From: a virus
Length of the DNA stretch: 32,668 bases
Virus record (IMG/VR): IMGVR_UViG_3300034200_000329
Span: 1 to 32,668 of that record
Reading direction: 5' to 3' (one strand)
Each line of letters starts with the position of its first letter. Positions within the stretch are counted from its first letter, which is position 1. Positions 7,234 through 14,070 of this stretch are shown here, one piece after another. The notes beneath the pieces were generated by a model that had not been told where the DNA came from, searched no databases, and was given only the letters and a program-made list of their open reading frames with translations. Both the position numbers and the translations under genes were made by a program.

Positions 7234-7616
7234 ATTAAGTATTTAATTAATTCATAAACTTCTCTTGTTTCTCCCTCTGCTATTGAAATCATCTCCTCCT
7301 CAAAGGACAGATCCTCATTGTAGTGATTAATGGCCCAATGCATGAGCTCATGATATAAGTTGCATATCAAATCAAGATGACTGTTGCACCTGTTTAGATT
7401 GATGAACACAAACATCCTGTCAGATACATGATATTCTCCTTCATGTGGTATGTGATTAGCCCATCCAGCAATGTAAGCCTGTTGATTGTTGTTGAGATGC
7501 AACAAGCAATCTGTCTTATTCAATCCATGCATCTCCTCGACATTGTAATAATCAAATATTGAACATGGATCTATGCTCAGTAAAAGGTCATAATGGTCTC
7601 TTGTGATTGTTAGCAT
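7230..7616 (-). CDS. HExxH zinc metallopeptidase-like protein
   Basis: A 128-residue protein with LYHELMHWAINHY, a zincin HExxH motif (H89, E90, H93), followed by an acidic helix EEEMISIAEGE (107-116) that could supply the third zinc ligand. The layout (strand, edge strand RMFVFINL, active-site helix, acidic helix) recalls minimal zincins such as the SprT/ImmA type, but it is shorter than these. It sits between the HNH gene and small early genes. It could cleave a host or phage regulator. The fold is inferred from the motif, and the substrate is unknown. Confidence 0.55.
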   Translation of the reverse strand: MLTITRDHYDLLLSIDPCSIFDYYNVEEMHGLNKTDCLLHLNNNQQAYIAGWANHIPHEGEYHVSDRMFVFINLNRCNSHLDLICNLYHELMHWAINHYNEDLSFEEEMISIAEGETREVYELIKYLI

Positions 7617-8233
7617 TTTTTATGAATTTTATTATGATGACAATTATAACATACTGATATCAATTCAAACATTAGCTCATCTTTCCAATGATCATAAGTT
7701 AAATGATGTACTTCAGTAGCTGGAGCTTCCAAACATCCTTGACAAATAAAATTATCTCTTATAAATACTTTTTGTCTTATTGCTTTCCATTTTGATGTTT
7801 GTAAATATTCAGAATGTTCTTTAAACCAATTATCTTTTTTTATTCTTGCTTGTTCAATATATTCATTATGTTTATTAATTCGCTCTTGTTCATTTTTATC
7901 ATGATGTTTTTTCAAGATAATTTGGATTGCTTCTCTTCGATATTCATCTTCATATCTTTGATAAGTAGGTCCATTATTTTCCAATTCTTCATCATACTTT
8001 TTTATATCTCCGAATTTAATTTTGTCATGTAAATTATCGACTGCTGAATGTTTAAACACACCTTTATGATGTTTTTTACCACAACTATTGCATTGCTGGT
8101 ACAAAGTAATCCTACCACTTTCACCTTTTTTATAAACAAATTCATAATTATGATCCCAACAATTTTGTGAATACCACTCATCTTTCCAATCTTGATAAGA
8201 CTTAATACTACTGTAATCTGGATATAAGCTCAT
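7610..8233 (-). CDS. HNH endonuclease with N-terminal zinc knuckle
   Basis: A 207-residue protein with a C-terminal HNH domain: WKAIRQKVFIRDNFICQGC, then ATEVHHLTY, then LISVCYNCHHNKIH. This gives the two Cys-x-x-Cys pairs and the central HH of the beta-beta-alpha-metal fold. A second Cys-x-x-Cys (CNSCGKKHH, about 48-56) lies near the N-terminus, and a long charged helix links the two. It is noticeably AT-rich compared with the primase gene before it, consistent with recent acquisition. It could be a homing-type nuclease or serve packaging or replication; it is far from the terminase genes. Confidence 0.8.
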   Translation of the reverse strand: MSLYPDYSSIKSYQDWKDEWYSQNCWDHNYEFVYKKGESGRITLYQQCNSCGKKHHKGVFKHSAVDNLHDKIKFGDIKKYDEELENNGPTYQRYEDEYRREAIQIILKKHHDKNEQERINKHNEYIEQARIKKDNWFKEHSEYLQTSKWKAIRQKVFIRDNFICQGCLEAPATEVHHLTYDHWKDELMFELISVCYNCHHNKIHKKC

Positions 8234-8244
8234 AATTCATATTT

Positions 8245-10587
8245 TTAAAATGGAACATCCTCCAATGGTTGAAATTCTTGTTTAATATCTTTGATTATCA
8301 TCTTGCCAACTCCTCCAGAATAAGCTGTCTCAAATTCAAGCTCATGAAATTGACAATATTTATTCAAATTACGAGTCATTAAAGTCTGAGATACATTCTT
8401 TTTTCTTAGCTCTGGAAAGCTATCAAGCAAGTCATCATATGTTTTTTTGATGTTTATGTATTCATTCTTGTAAAGGCCGCCAAAGAATATATTCATCTCA
8501 TTGCCAATCTTGTCAAGAAGCTTTCTGTAATCAAGATTCTTTAATGGCATATCAATCAATCCATTCTCAAGATAGATGCTGATGCAGTTCATCATGTAAT
8601 TATCAAATGCGGCCCATTCATCATCAGTCCATTCATTAAATAGTTCATGACCAAACTCCATAATCGGAGTATAGTTGTCATTGAAATAAGAGCTCATCTC
8701 AACTTCATACTTTCTGGCATTGAAGGATGCACTATCTCCTTGAATGGTATAGTTAGTTGTGATAATTATCTTTGGTGACTCAGTGACATCCAACTTGATA
8801 CTGTCCTTTCCTTTGTATTCAATGCTGATTCCTTCAGTAATTACACTAAATAGATTCTCAAAATTGAATGACTTCTTAACATCATCAAATACAAGTACCT
8901 GGCAATCTGTTGCAACACTTTGATAAGGAAATGATTTGTTAAAATCAAATGTCTTGCCATCCAATGATTGAACTTTCCTAAGTTGTTTCAATGCATTCCA
9001 AAAGATACCCTTTCCAGACCTTCCATTTGGATTCTCAGAGATGACCTCATCATTGAAGATTATTGCTTTGTTGTTGCTGTTGGTCTTGAATGAATGCAAG
9101 AGATATCCAATGACAGTCTGAAATGCTTTGTACTTATCTCTGTTCTCTCCAGCTATCTTCCAGATGAATCTTCTGTATTCTGCCTGATGGTGATCGGTTG
9201 GATAGTAATCTCTGTTAATGACCTGGTCTCTCCAGATTCCAACATTGACATCTGAATAACTCAGTATCTCTTTATTGTCCTTTGTTATTTTCACAATACA
9301 ATTCCTGTAAAATAGATAGCACTCATCCTTGCTGTCCTTTAATACCTCAATTGATTTGGATTTCAATAAACTCAGATAATCTCTTTTAAAGAATTTCAAG
9401 TTGCCAGTCATCAAGTTAAATACTCCCTCATCACATTGATTCTGTTCAATCCATTCAATCACAAAATCCTTGATATCTTTCTCATAGACAATCTTCATGA
9501 AGATGCCTTGTTTTTGAATAAAGTCAAATGTGCTCCCCTCATTTGGGGAGTTCTTAAAAAAATCATTTGACTCTAAAAAATCTTTGAATCTCTTGTTGTT
9601 CAGTGAGTAGTTGCCTTTCTCATTCTTGCTCCAGAATTCCTCATTGTCAACCATGTTGAATCTCTTTCTGAGTTCATCCTTGGCTCTCTTCCAATCTCCA
9701 TCATATTTTAGCTCAGTTAAGATGTTAAATGGTGAATAAGCTTGCTTAGCACTAAATGGCTTGCAATTCAAATCCTCTGAGAAGATATAAAACATTCCAG
9801 GAAAGTGACCAAAGGTAGCTGAGAATCCATCCTTAATATCCTTGTTTGGTCTTGTCCAGTATTCCACATCTCCTCTGTTCTCACAATACTGCCATCCAGC
9901 TTTTGCCAATAAATCCTTAGCCTCTTGCTGATGCTCAATGTTGTACTTTCCATCTGGAGTTGAATCCTTCCAGCTCTCTGCCCATTTCTTATTGGAGTCA
10001 ATGGTCCTGGTCTTTGAAACAATCTCTTTGTACTTATTGAATGAATGTGCTAAGTCCTTGATTCCATTGAACTCTTCAGCTGATTCCAATGGCTGAAGCT
10101 TCAGGTATTCACAACCATTGATGTGTTGATATCCTTCACTTGGCCAGCAAGCTGCATATTGACCATTACCTCTAATCTCAATCATTACTGACTTGGTTTC
10201 CCAATAAGCGAAGACTTCACCAGACAGAACATCATCTTTGTAAATAAAATAGATGTGATATCCTCCTCCAGCTGTTGAGTAAATGGATAGCTTTCCTTCC
10301 AGAAGCAAGCCAAATATGTATGGAAGAGCAATAAAGCTCTCATAGATATCCTTTATTGGCTCTCCATTGTGTTTATCAAAGTCAAGACAATAGAATCCAG
10401 ATGATACTTTACCACAAGCAATGCCAATCTTTTGAGCATTATTGAATAACCTATCAACATCCTCCTCTTTAATGGATTCATATAGATAGTTATGTCCTTT
10501 CTCCAGCATTGGAGCTTTATTTTCTTTCAATGGTAAAGGCTGGAGGCCTTCCATCAATAAGTCATGAGCATGATTAGTTAGTTTCAT
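8245..10587 (-). CDS. Bifunctional primase / SF3 (D5-like) helicase
   Basis: A 780-residue replication protein. The N-terminal primase-polymerase domain shows YCLDFDKHNG (metal-binding D69 and D71) and GGGYHIYFIY (107-116, the active-site His strand). The middle is a linker. The C-terminal helicase has Walker A GRSGKG (K526), Walker B VLVFDDV (D568, D569) and a sensor-like PKIIITTNY, as in phage D5/SF3 helicases. The protein would unwind DNA and lay primers, making replication largely phage-directed, though no DNA polymerase is visible. The ATG at 10587 is preceded by a 360-bp non-coding region that probably holds its promoter and an origin. Confidence 0.88.
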   Translation of the reverse strand: MKLTNHAHDLLMEGLQPLPLKENKAPMLEKGHNYLYESIKEEDVDRLFNNAQKIGIACGKVSSGFYCLDFDKHNGEPIKDIYESFIALPYIFGLLLEGKLSIYSTAGGGYHIYFIYKDDVLSGEVFAYWETKSVMIEIRGNGQYAACWPSEGYQHINGCEYLKLQPLESAEEFNGIKDLAHSFNKYKEIVSKTRTIDSNKKWAESWKDSTPDGKYNIEHQQEAKDLLAKAGWQYCENRGDVEYWTRPNKDIKDGFSATFGHFPGMFYIFSEDLNCKPFSAKQAYSPFNILTELKYDGDWKRAKDELRKRFNMVDNEEFWSKNEKGNYSLNNKRFKDFLESNDFFKNSPNEGSTFDFIQKQGIFMKIVYEKDIKDFVIEWIEQNQCDEGVFNLMTGNLKFFKRDYLSLLKSKSIEVLKDSKDECYLFYRNCIVKITKDNKEILSYSDVNVGIWRDQVINRDYYPTDHHQAEYRRFIWKIAGENRDKYKAFQTVIGYLLHSFKTNSNNKAIIFNDEVISENPNGRSGKGIFWNALKQLRKVQSLDGKTFDFNKSFPYQSVATDCQVLVFDDVKKSFNFENLFSVITEGISIEYKGKDSIKLDVTESPKIIITTNYTIQGDSASFNARKYEVEMSSYFNDNYTPIMEFGHELFNEWTDDEWAAFDNYMMNCISIYLENGLIDMPLKNLDYRKLLDKIGNEMNIFFGGLYKNEYINIKKTYDDLLDSFPELRKKNVSQTLMTRNLNKYCQFHELEFETAYSGGVGKMIIKDIKQEFQPLEDVPF

Positions 10588-10600
10588 AAATGCGTTTTAT

Positions 10601-10638
10601 ACTTGCGTTTAAAAAAAGTAGGGGGAAAGGACGCAAGT
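10601..10638. repeat. 8-bp inverted repeat upstream of the primase gene
   Basis: ACTTGCGT (10601-10608) and ACGCAAGT (10631-10638) form a perfect inverted repeat with a 22-base spacer in the presumed 5' leader of the primase-helicase mRNA, within 55 bases of its ATG. It could be an operator or an RNA hairpin. TGCGTTT is also directly repeated at 10591 and 10604. Confidence 0.5.
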
Positions 10639-10675
10639 GAACCTTTTACTGGGCAGCTAACCGCAAACCCCTGTA

Positions 10676-10683
10676 CAAATATA
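10676..10683 (-). promoter_or_regulatory. Putative -7 box for the primase-helicase gene
   Basis: TATATTTG on the minus strand matches the Bacteroidota TAnnTTTG consensus. It would give a leader of about 85 bases before the ATG at 10587. No TTTG -33 element was found at the usual 19-base spacing. The same octamer occurs at 13780 and 19386, both in intergenic positions. Confidence 0.4.
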
Positions 10684-10724
10684 AACACTTTTACAATACG
10701 AAAGTTAGAAAGTTTCAAAAAATA

Positions 10725-10742
10725 AAACTTTACGGAAAGTTT
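10725..10742. repeat. Perfect hairpin AAACTTT-ACGG-AAAGTTT
   Basis: Two AAAGTTT-type repeats are arranged head to head with a 4-base loop, giving an 18-bp element with a 7-bp stem. There is no T-run on either side, so it is not an obvious terminator. It is more likely a protein-binding site related to the other AAAGTTT copies. Confidence 0.5.
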
Positions 10743-10782
10743 CGGATGTAACTTGTTGATATTAAATTGATTAAGTACCATT

Positions 10783-10870
10783 TGCAGACTTGTAAAGTTT
10801 TTTTTGACTAAAAAAATATTTTGTTTTGTATGTATGTTCATAGAGCGTATAGGGGAGAAAAAAGTCTGCA
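10783..10870. repeat. 9-bp inverted repeat flanking an AT-rich tract
   Basis: TGCAGACTT (10783-10791) and AAGTCTGCA (10862-10870) are perfect inverted copies enclosing about 70 bases, of which 10794-10830 is almost all A/T. The layout would suit a site where DNA is unwound between two bound proteins. Confidence 0.45.
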
Positions 10871-10947
10871 AGTCTTCAAAGTATTAATTTTCAATAACTT
10901 AACCCGTAAAGTTTCATATTTTTAACCATGTTTAAAAGTTTACATCT

Positions 10948-11337
10948 TTACACCTTGTCATAGTATCCATCCTTAATTCTTTGCTTAATTATGCCCAGAG
11001 CTGTTGTGTTATGGCAATTGATAATGTCCTGATAAATAGTAGGTTTATCCTCATCTAATATGATGGACACTTTGCCAAGTTGCTTGACATACTCCCGAAT
11101 TGTGCAGTCATATATCTTATCCTTGCCATAATAGTTATCATGAATCTTCAATCCATTAAGCACTGTTGCATGGTCCCTGTTGAATAACTTGCCAATCCTT
11201 GCAAGATTCCATCCATCCTCTCTGAGTAATGAGTACAGATAGCTCCTCTTATAGATCAGATCCCTGTATCTGTCCTTGCTGCTCAGATTGTCCATCTGAA
11301 TCAACTCCTTTATTTTTTCTATATTCATAGTATTCAT
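10948..11337 (-). CDS. DnaA domain IV-like DNA-binding protein
   Basis: A 129-residue protein matching the C-terminal DNA-binding domain of the initiator DnaA, without the AAA+ ATPase. The key region is RSYLYSLLREDGWNLARIGKLFNRDHATVLNGL (about 31-63), in which RDHATVL corresponds to the DnaA signature GRDHTTVxHA that reads the major groove of DnaA boxes. It is encoded next to the repeat-rich 360-bp region and the primase-helicase, so it may bind the phage origin, recruit the helicase, or compete with host DnaA. Starts at 11337 or 11328 are equally possible. Its 5' end overlaps a small gene. Confidence 0.78.
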   Translation of the reverse strand: MNTMNIEKIKELIQMDNLSSKDRYRDLIYKRSYLYSLLREDGWNLARIGKLFNRDHATVLNGLKIHDNYYGKDKIYDCTIREYVKQLGKVSIILDEDKPTIYQDIINCHNTTALGIIKQRIKDGYYDKV

Positions 11338-11416
11338 CTATTGTTGTTAATAAATCTTCTTTCTGAGCCTCTCTGCTGTATTGCCAAGCCTCTTCAATCC
11401 ATTTGATGTATTTCAT
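11249..11416 (-). CDS. 55-residue protein overlapping the DnaA-like gene
   Basis: A 56-codon frame whose ATG overlaps the methyltransferase stop as ATGA, the coupling used throughout this genome, and which covers the otherwise empty 11338-11412. Residues 1-35 look genuine (KYIKWIEEAWQYSREAQKEDLLTTIDEYYEYRKN, an acidic amphipathic helix). The last 20 residues are Gln/Ser/Asp-rich and lie inside the DnaA-like gene's first 89 bases, where the frame may be free-riding. Function unknown. Confidence 0.5.
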   Translation of the reverse strand: MKYIKWIEEAWQYSREAQKEDLLTTIDEYYEYRKNKGVDSDGQSEQQGQIQGSDL

Positions 11417-12630
11417 AAGTTTAAATTTTTAATGATTTTGTAAAGTACATTGACCACTATTGAATTGCCAGCTTGCTTGTATGCTTGTGAATCACTGACT
11501 GGCCAAGTGAATGTATCTGGAAAGTCCATTAATCTGAAGCATTCACGAGGAGTCAATCTTCGGATTCTGAATCCATCATATATACCATGCCTATCTTGAG
11601 TTGTAATTGTAAACATTTCTTCTCCATTATCCTTAAATCTTCTTCCATTTTGACGTTTTTTAATTCTATTCGGAGTAAGTACTGGAACGCAAATACCTTG
11701 ATTACATCCAGTATCCAATGTCTGAGCAACACCTTTGCCGACTCTTCCTCTTCTTGTTTCTGAGTTAGGTATTGAAAAATTTATACTATCACCTTCCTTT
11801 GCCTCTTCATAACCTTTTGCCGTTGCTGATTTGACTTTAATACTATTATCAGTAGCACAAAGTGCTGCATTTGCTCTTAAACAGTTAGCTATTTGTGTTT
11901 CATCCTTTGGCTTCCAATTAAATCCATCTTGACCTTTCTCTTCAATATGTCTTTTATTATGAGCTAAAAATCCATTTATAAGTTTCTCACTCAAAAAATA
12001 TTTATCATCCACATCATCCTCAAGTACATCCTTCAATCTTTTAATCAAATGCTCTTCTCTTGGAAATTGAAAGTCATTATCTGAGTCATCTCTGATACCA
12101 ATTAAGAACACTCTCTCCCTATTCTGTGGGACACCATGATGCTTTGCGTTCAACACTTGCCAATATAAATGATAAGGAACTGATTCCTCATAAGGGAACA
12201 AAACAGGAACACCATTGACTGATTTTCCACCTAACATATTAATCCATTCTTGGAATGTTTTACCTCCATCATCAGAAAGCAATCCTTTGACATTCTCAAA
12301 GATGAAATATCTTGGTTTATTCTTTTCAATAAATTCATAAGAATTAAAAAACAATATACCTCGTTTATCATCCTTGCCAAGTCTCTTTCCAGCCAATGAG
12401 AATGCTTGGCATGGAGGAGATGTCATATAAATGTCCAATGACTCAGATGGAATCTCTCTGTCATACACATTGGTTGGATAGTATTCTGGCTCACCATAGT
12501 TATGAATGAATGTTTGTCTTGCATATTTATCCATATCACAAGCAAAGAGCTCTTTGTATTCAATACCTAATCTGATTAAGGCTTGATTGAATGCACCAAC
12601 ACCGCTGAAATCACTACCTACTTTTATCAT
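11413..12630 (-). CDS. DNA (cytosine-5) methyltransferase
   Basis: A 405-residue C5-MTase that would methylate cytosine in duplex phage DNA using S-adenosylmethionine. Motifs in order: I, DFSGVGAF (7-14); IV, SPPCQAFS with catalytic C74; VI, ENV (112-114); VIII, QNRERVFLIG (169-178); a target-recognition region of about 150 residues; IX, RRLTPRECFRLMDFPD; X, QAGNSIVVNVL. All look intact. No restriction endonuclease is adjacent, so it is an orphan, probably protecting phage DNA or regulating genes. Its target cannot be read, but the strong CpG depletion of this genome makes the target worth testing. Confidence 0.92.
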   Translation of the reverse strand: MIKVGSDFSGVGAFNQALIRLGIEYKELFACDMDKYARQTFIHNYGEPEYYPTNVYDREIPSESLDIYMTSPPCQAFSLAGKRLGKDDKRGILFFNSYEFIEKNKPRYFIFENVKGLLSDDGGKTFQEWINMLGGKSVNGVPVLFPYEESVPYHLYWQVLNAKHHGVPQNRERVFLIGIRDDSDNDFQFPREEHLIKRLKDVLEDDVDDKYFLSEKLINGFLAHNKRHIEEKGQDGFNWKPKDETQIANCLRANAALCATDNSIKVKSATAKGYEEAKEGDSINFSIPNSETRRGRVGKGVAQTLDTGCNQGICVPVLTPNRIKKRQNGRRFKDNGEEMFTITTQDRHGIYDGFRIRRLTPRECFRLMDFPDTFTWPVSDSQAYKQAGNSIVVNVLYKIIKNLNL

Positions 12631-12642
12631 ATCTTCTCAACT

Positions 12643-12858
12643 TTAATGATTAACGGAGGCCACATGTCCATCTTCTTGATTGCATCCTCTGGACTGTTGG
12701 CTTGAATTGTTTTCTGTTGGATTGTCCACTTGACATCCTTGACTTTGAATGTTACTCTGAAATTCTTCATCTCTTTTTGCTCTTAAAAAATTGTTATATA
12801 AATCAATGTTGAATCTGCCTGACCTTTGCCACCAGTATTCATAATGTGCTGTGCTCAT
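12643..12858 (-). CDS. 71-residue protein of unknown function
   Basis: The product starts with an aromatic/basic segment (HYEYWWQRSGRFNIDLYNNFLRAKRDEEF) and ends in a disordered Gln/Asn/Ser/Cys-rich tail with two cysteines. Its ATG overlaps the stop of the HTH gene (ATGA), and the methyltransferase starts 12 bases after its stop, so it may accompany the methyltransferase. No family recognised. Confidence 0.6.
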   Translation of the reverse strand: MSTAHYEYWWQRSGRFNIDLYNNFLRAKRDEEFQSNIQSQGCQVDNPTENNSSQQSRGCNQEDGHVASVNH

Positions 12859-13280
12859 ATCTTTATTTTTCTTGTTCCAACATAACTTAGTATTTCTTTA
12901 TTGTATTTCTCTTTGGCACCTTGAAATAAATGCTTCCAACTTTTACCAGTACAAATGTTTGAAACGGTTGATTGATCAATATCAAATAATTTTGCAATAC
13001 TACTCTGAGTCATTCCATATTTCAATCTCATGACCATTATTCTTTTGACAGATAGATTGCTCAACTTAGTAAAATTACAATCCTGTTCAATTGATCCAGT
13101 ACCTCTTTTTTTATTATCTGTTTCAATATCTTTCACTAATCTGCAAATGGTTGTCATTGTTACATTGTATTCATTTGCCAATTCTTTCATTGTTACTTTT
13201 GATGATCCATATCTTTTTTGGATATCTTTAACTTGATGAATGTCAAGCTTTGCTGCATTACTGAATCTTCCTTCTTTCAT
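12855..13280 (-). CDS. Tandem helix-turn-helix DNA-binding protein
   Basis: A 141-residue protein with two HTH units: residues about 13-50 (VKDIQKRYGSSKVTMKELANEYNVTMTTICRLVKDI) and about 78-115 (VMRLKYGMTQSSIAKLFDIDQSTVSNICTGKSWKHL). Both resemble resolvase-type or HNH-associated DNA-reading helices; the GKSWKHL ending is common in the targeting domain of phage HNH proteins. No nuclease residues are seen. It may be a regulator, or the orphaned DNA-binding part of a homing endonuclease. The gene is more AT-rich than the surrounding structural genes. Confidence 0.68.
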   Translation of the reverse strand: MKEGRFSNAAKLDIHQVKDIQKRYGSSKVTMKELANEYNVTMTTICRLVKDIETDNKKRGTGSIEQDCNFTKLSNLSVKRIMVMRLKYGMTQSSIAKLFDIDQSTVSNICTGKSWKHLFQGAKEKYNKEILSYVGTRKIKI

Positions 13281-13486
13281 ATCTTGTTTTTATAAATTGT
13301 TAAACGACCAATGGCTCTTGCACATGTGTCAATCCGATCATCATATTTCTCAGCAAGCTGATATAAGCCAGCTCTTTTCAAGTCTGGGATGAGAGATTGA
13401 TACATTTTGATTCTGTACATGAATCCATCAATGATTGCATTAACATTGTCAATCTTTTCAAGTCTTGTGATTATCTCCTCTCTCAT
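13277..13486 (-). CDS. 69-residue helical protein
   Basis: I take the ATG at 13486, which overlaps the stop of the upstream membrane protein as ATGA; a longer upstream in-frame start would run through that gene. The product is helical and charged (MREEIITRLEKIDNVNAIIDGF ... LAEKYDDRIDTCARAIGRL) and has no membrane segment. It overlaps the HTH gene by four bases. Unknown. Confidence 0.6.
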   Translation of the reverse strand: MREEIITRLEKIDNVNAIIDGFMYRIKMYQSLIPDLKRAGLYQLAEKYDDRIDTCARAIGRLTIYKNKI

Positions 13487-13629
13487 CTCATTAAACTTAA
13501 CAAGGTGAATAATCCACCACAAACAATACAAACTATTGTTACAAGGCTTAAAACTGCACTCAAAAAAGATTTGTGTTCATCATTCGCTGGAAGGAATGGC
13601 TCAATAATGGTAATTAATTTTGCTTTCAT
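13483..13629 (-). CDS. 48-residue single-TM protein
   Basis: A 49-codon gene in the space before the 69-residue gene. The N-terminal half is polar (MKAKLITIIEPFLPANDEHKS), followed by one hydrophobic segment, about residues 20-45 (LSAVLSLVTIVCIVCGGLFTLLSL). The ATGA overlap with the next gene supports it. It is the first gene after the terminator that ends the lysis region. It could be a holin-like or exclusion protein, but size and topology alone cannot settle that. Confidence 0.62.
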   Translation of the reverse strand: MKAKLITIIEPFLPANDEHKSFLSAVLSLVTIVCIVCGGLFTLLSLMR

Positions 13630-13774
13630 ATCTGTTTTGTTAATTATTATGATGTAAAGTTAATTACTTTTTTCAGTTATGAAATTATTTTAACATATTT
13701 TAACAATATAAGGAATAAAAAAAGGGAATGATTTTCACCACTCCCCTCTGTTGCTAACAATTAAAACAGATATG
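13627..13774. repeat. 12-bp inverted repeat across the early/late intergenic region
   Basis: CATATCTGTTTT (13627-13638) and AAAACAGATATG (13763-13774) are perfect inverted copies flanking the terminator. The left copy includes the start codon of the 48-residue membrane protein, so a factor binding it could block that start. They could also pair in RNA to form a long-range stem enclosing the terminator. Confidence 0.5.
13717..13745 (-). terminator. Rho-independent terminator after the lysis genes
   Basis: On the minus strand GGGAGTG (13745-13739), an 8-base loop and CATTCCC (13730-13724) form a 7-bp stem with one G-U pair, followed by seven T. It lies 44 bases after the stop of the 93-residue repeat protein and would separate late from early transcription. 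Confidence 0.75.
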
Positions 13775-13779
13775 CAAGA

Positions 13780-13810
13780 CAAATATACTTATTTTTTGAA
13801 TCTCTTCAAT
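13780..13810 (-). promoter_or_regulatory. Putative promoter just upstream of the terminator
   Basis: TATATTTG (13787-13780, minus strand) with ATTG 19 bases upstream (13810-13807) resembles the Bacteroidota -7/-33 pair. A transcript from here would meet the terminator at 13745 before reaching the 48-residue gene, so it may be attenuated or the match may be chance. Confidence 0.3.
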
Positions 13811-14070
13811 AAAAGCTTTGCTATTTTTCCAATCAATCCAGATTGCTCATTGACATCAACCTTTACCTCACCATTGTTGATCTCAACATCAACCTTCTCT
13901 GAGTCAACCTTGATGCTTTTGTTGTCCTTATCTTTGTGTAGTTCAACATCAACCTTTGGAGTATCAACCTTAACATCAGTTACTCCATCCTTTCTGGTGA
14001 TCTTTATATCAACATTCTTGGTATCAATGTTTATATTCAAGTTCTTTTTTGGTCTCCCTGGCTTTTTCAT
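13789..14070 (-). CDS. Val-Asp repeat protein with cationic C-terminal helix
   Basis: A 93-residue protein of unknown family. It starts with a basic AT-hook-like GRPKK (5-9). It has three copies of a 12-residue strand motif at exactly 20-residue spacing: INIDTKNVDIKI (13-24), VKVDTPKVDVEL (33-44) and IKVDSEKVDVEI (53-64), plus a partial EVKVDV (68-73). The alternating pattern suggests a beta-solenoid or sheet. The end GLIGKIAKLLLKRFKK (78-93) is a cationic amphipathic helix like membrane-active peptides. It overlaps the endolysin stop by one base and is last before the terminator, so a lysis role is possible; DNA binding is an alternative. Confidence 0.72.
   Translation of the reverse strand: MKKPGRPKKNLNINIDTKNVDIKITRKDGVTDVKVDTPKVDVELHKDKDNKSIKVDSEKVDVEINNGEVKVDVNEQSGLIGKIAKLLLKRFKK

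Larger units (their letters stand above)
10588..10947. other. Non-coding repeat-rich region; candidate replication origin and early promoter
   Basis: A 360-bp stretch with no convincing gene, between a DnaA domain IV-like gene and the primase-helicase. AAAGTTT or its complement occurs six times (10709, 10725 inverted, 10736, 10794, 10908 and 10935), three of them within GTAAAGTTT. There are inverted repeats at 10601/10631, 10725/10736 and 10783/10862, and an AT-rich block at 10794-10840. It holds nine CpG, far more than coding DNA here. Repeats plus an AT-rich tract beside an initiator-like gene fit an origin; promoter/operator function fits too. No perfect DnaA box was seen. Confidence 0.5.

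Noticed and set aside
10584-10871. A 95-residue open frame in the repeat-rich region
   Set aside because: It has low-complexity Phe/Lys-rich sequence, runs through the inverted repeats, and would lie over the probable primase promoter and leader.
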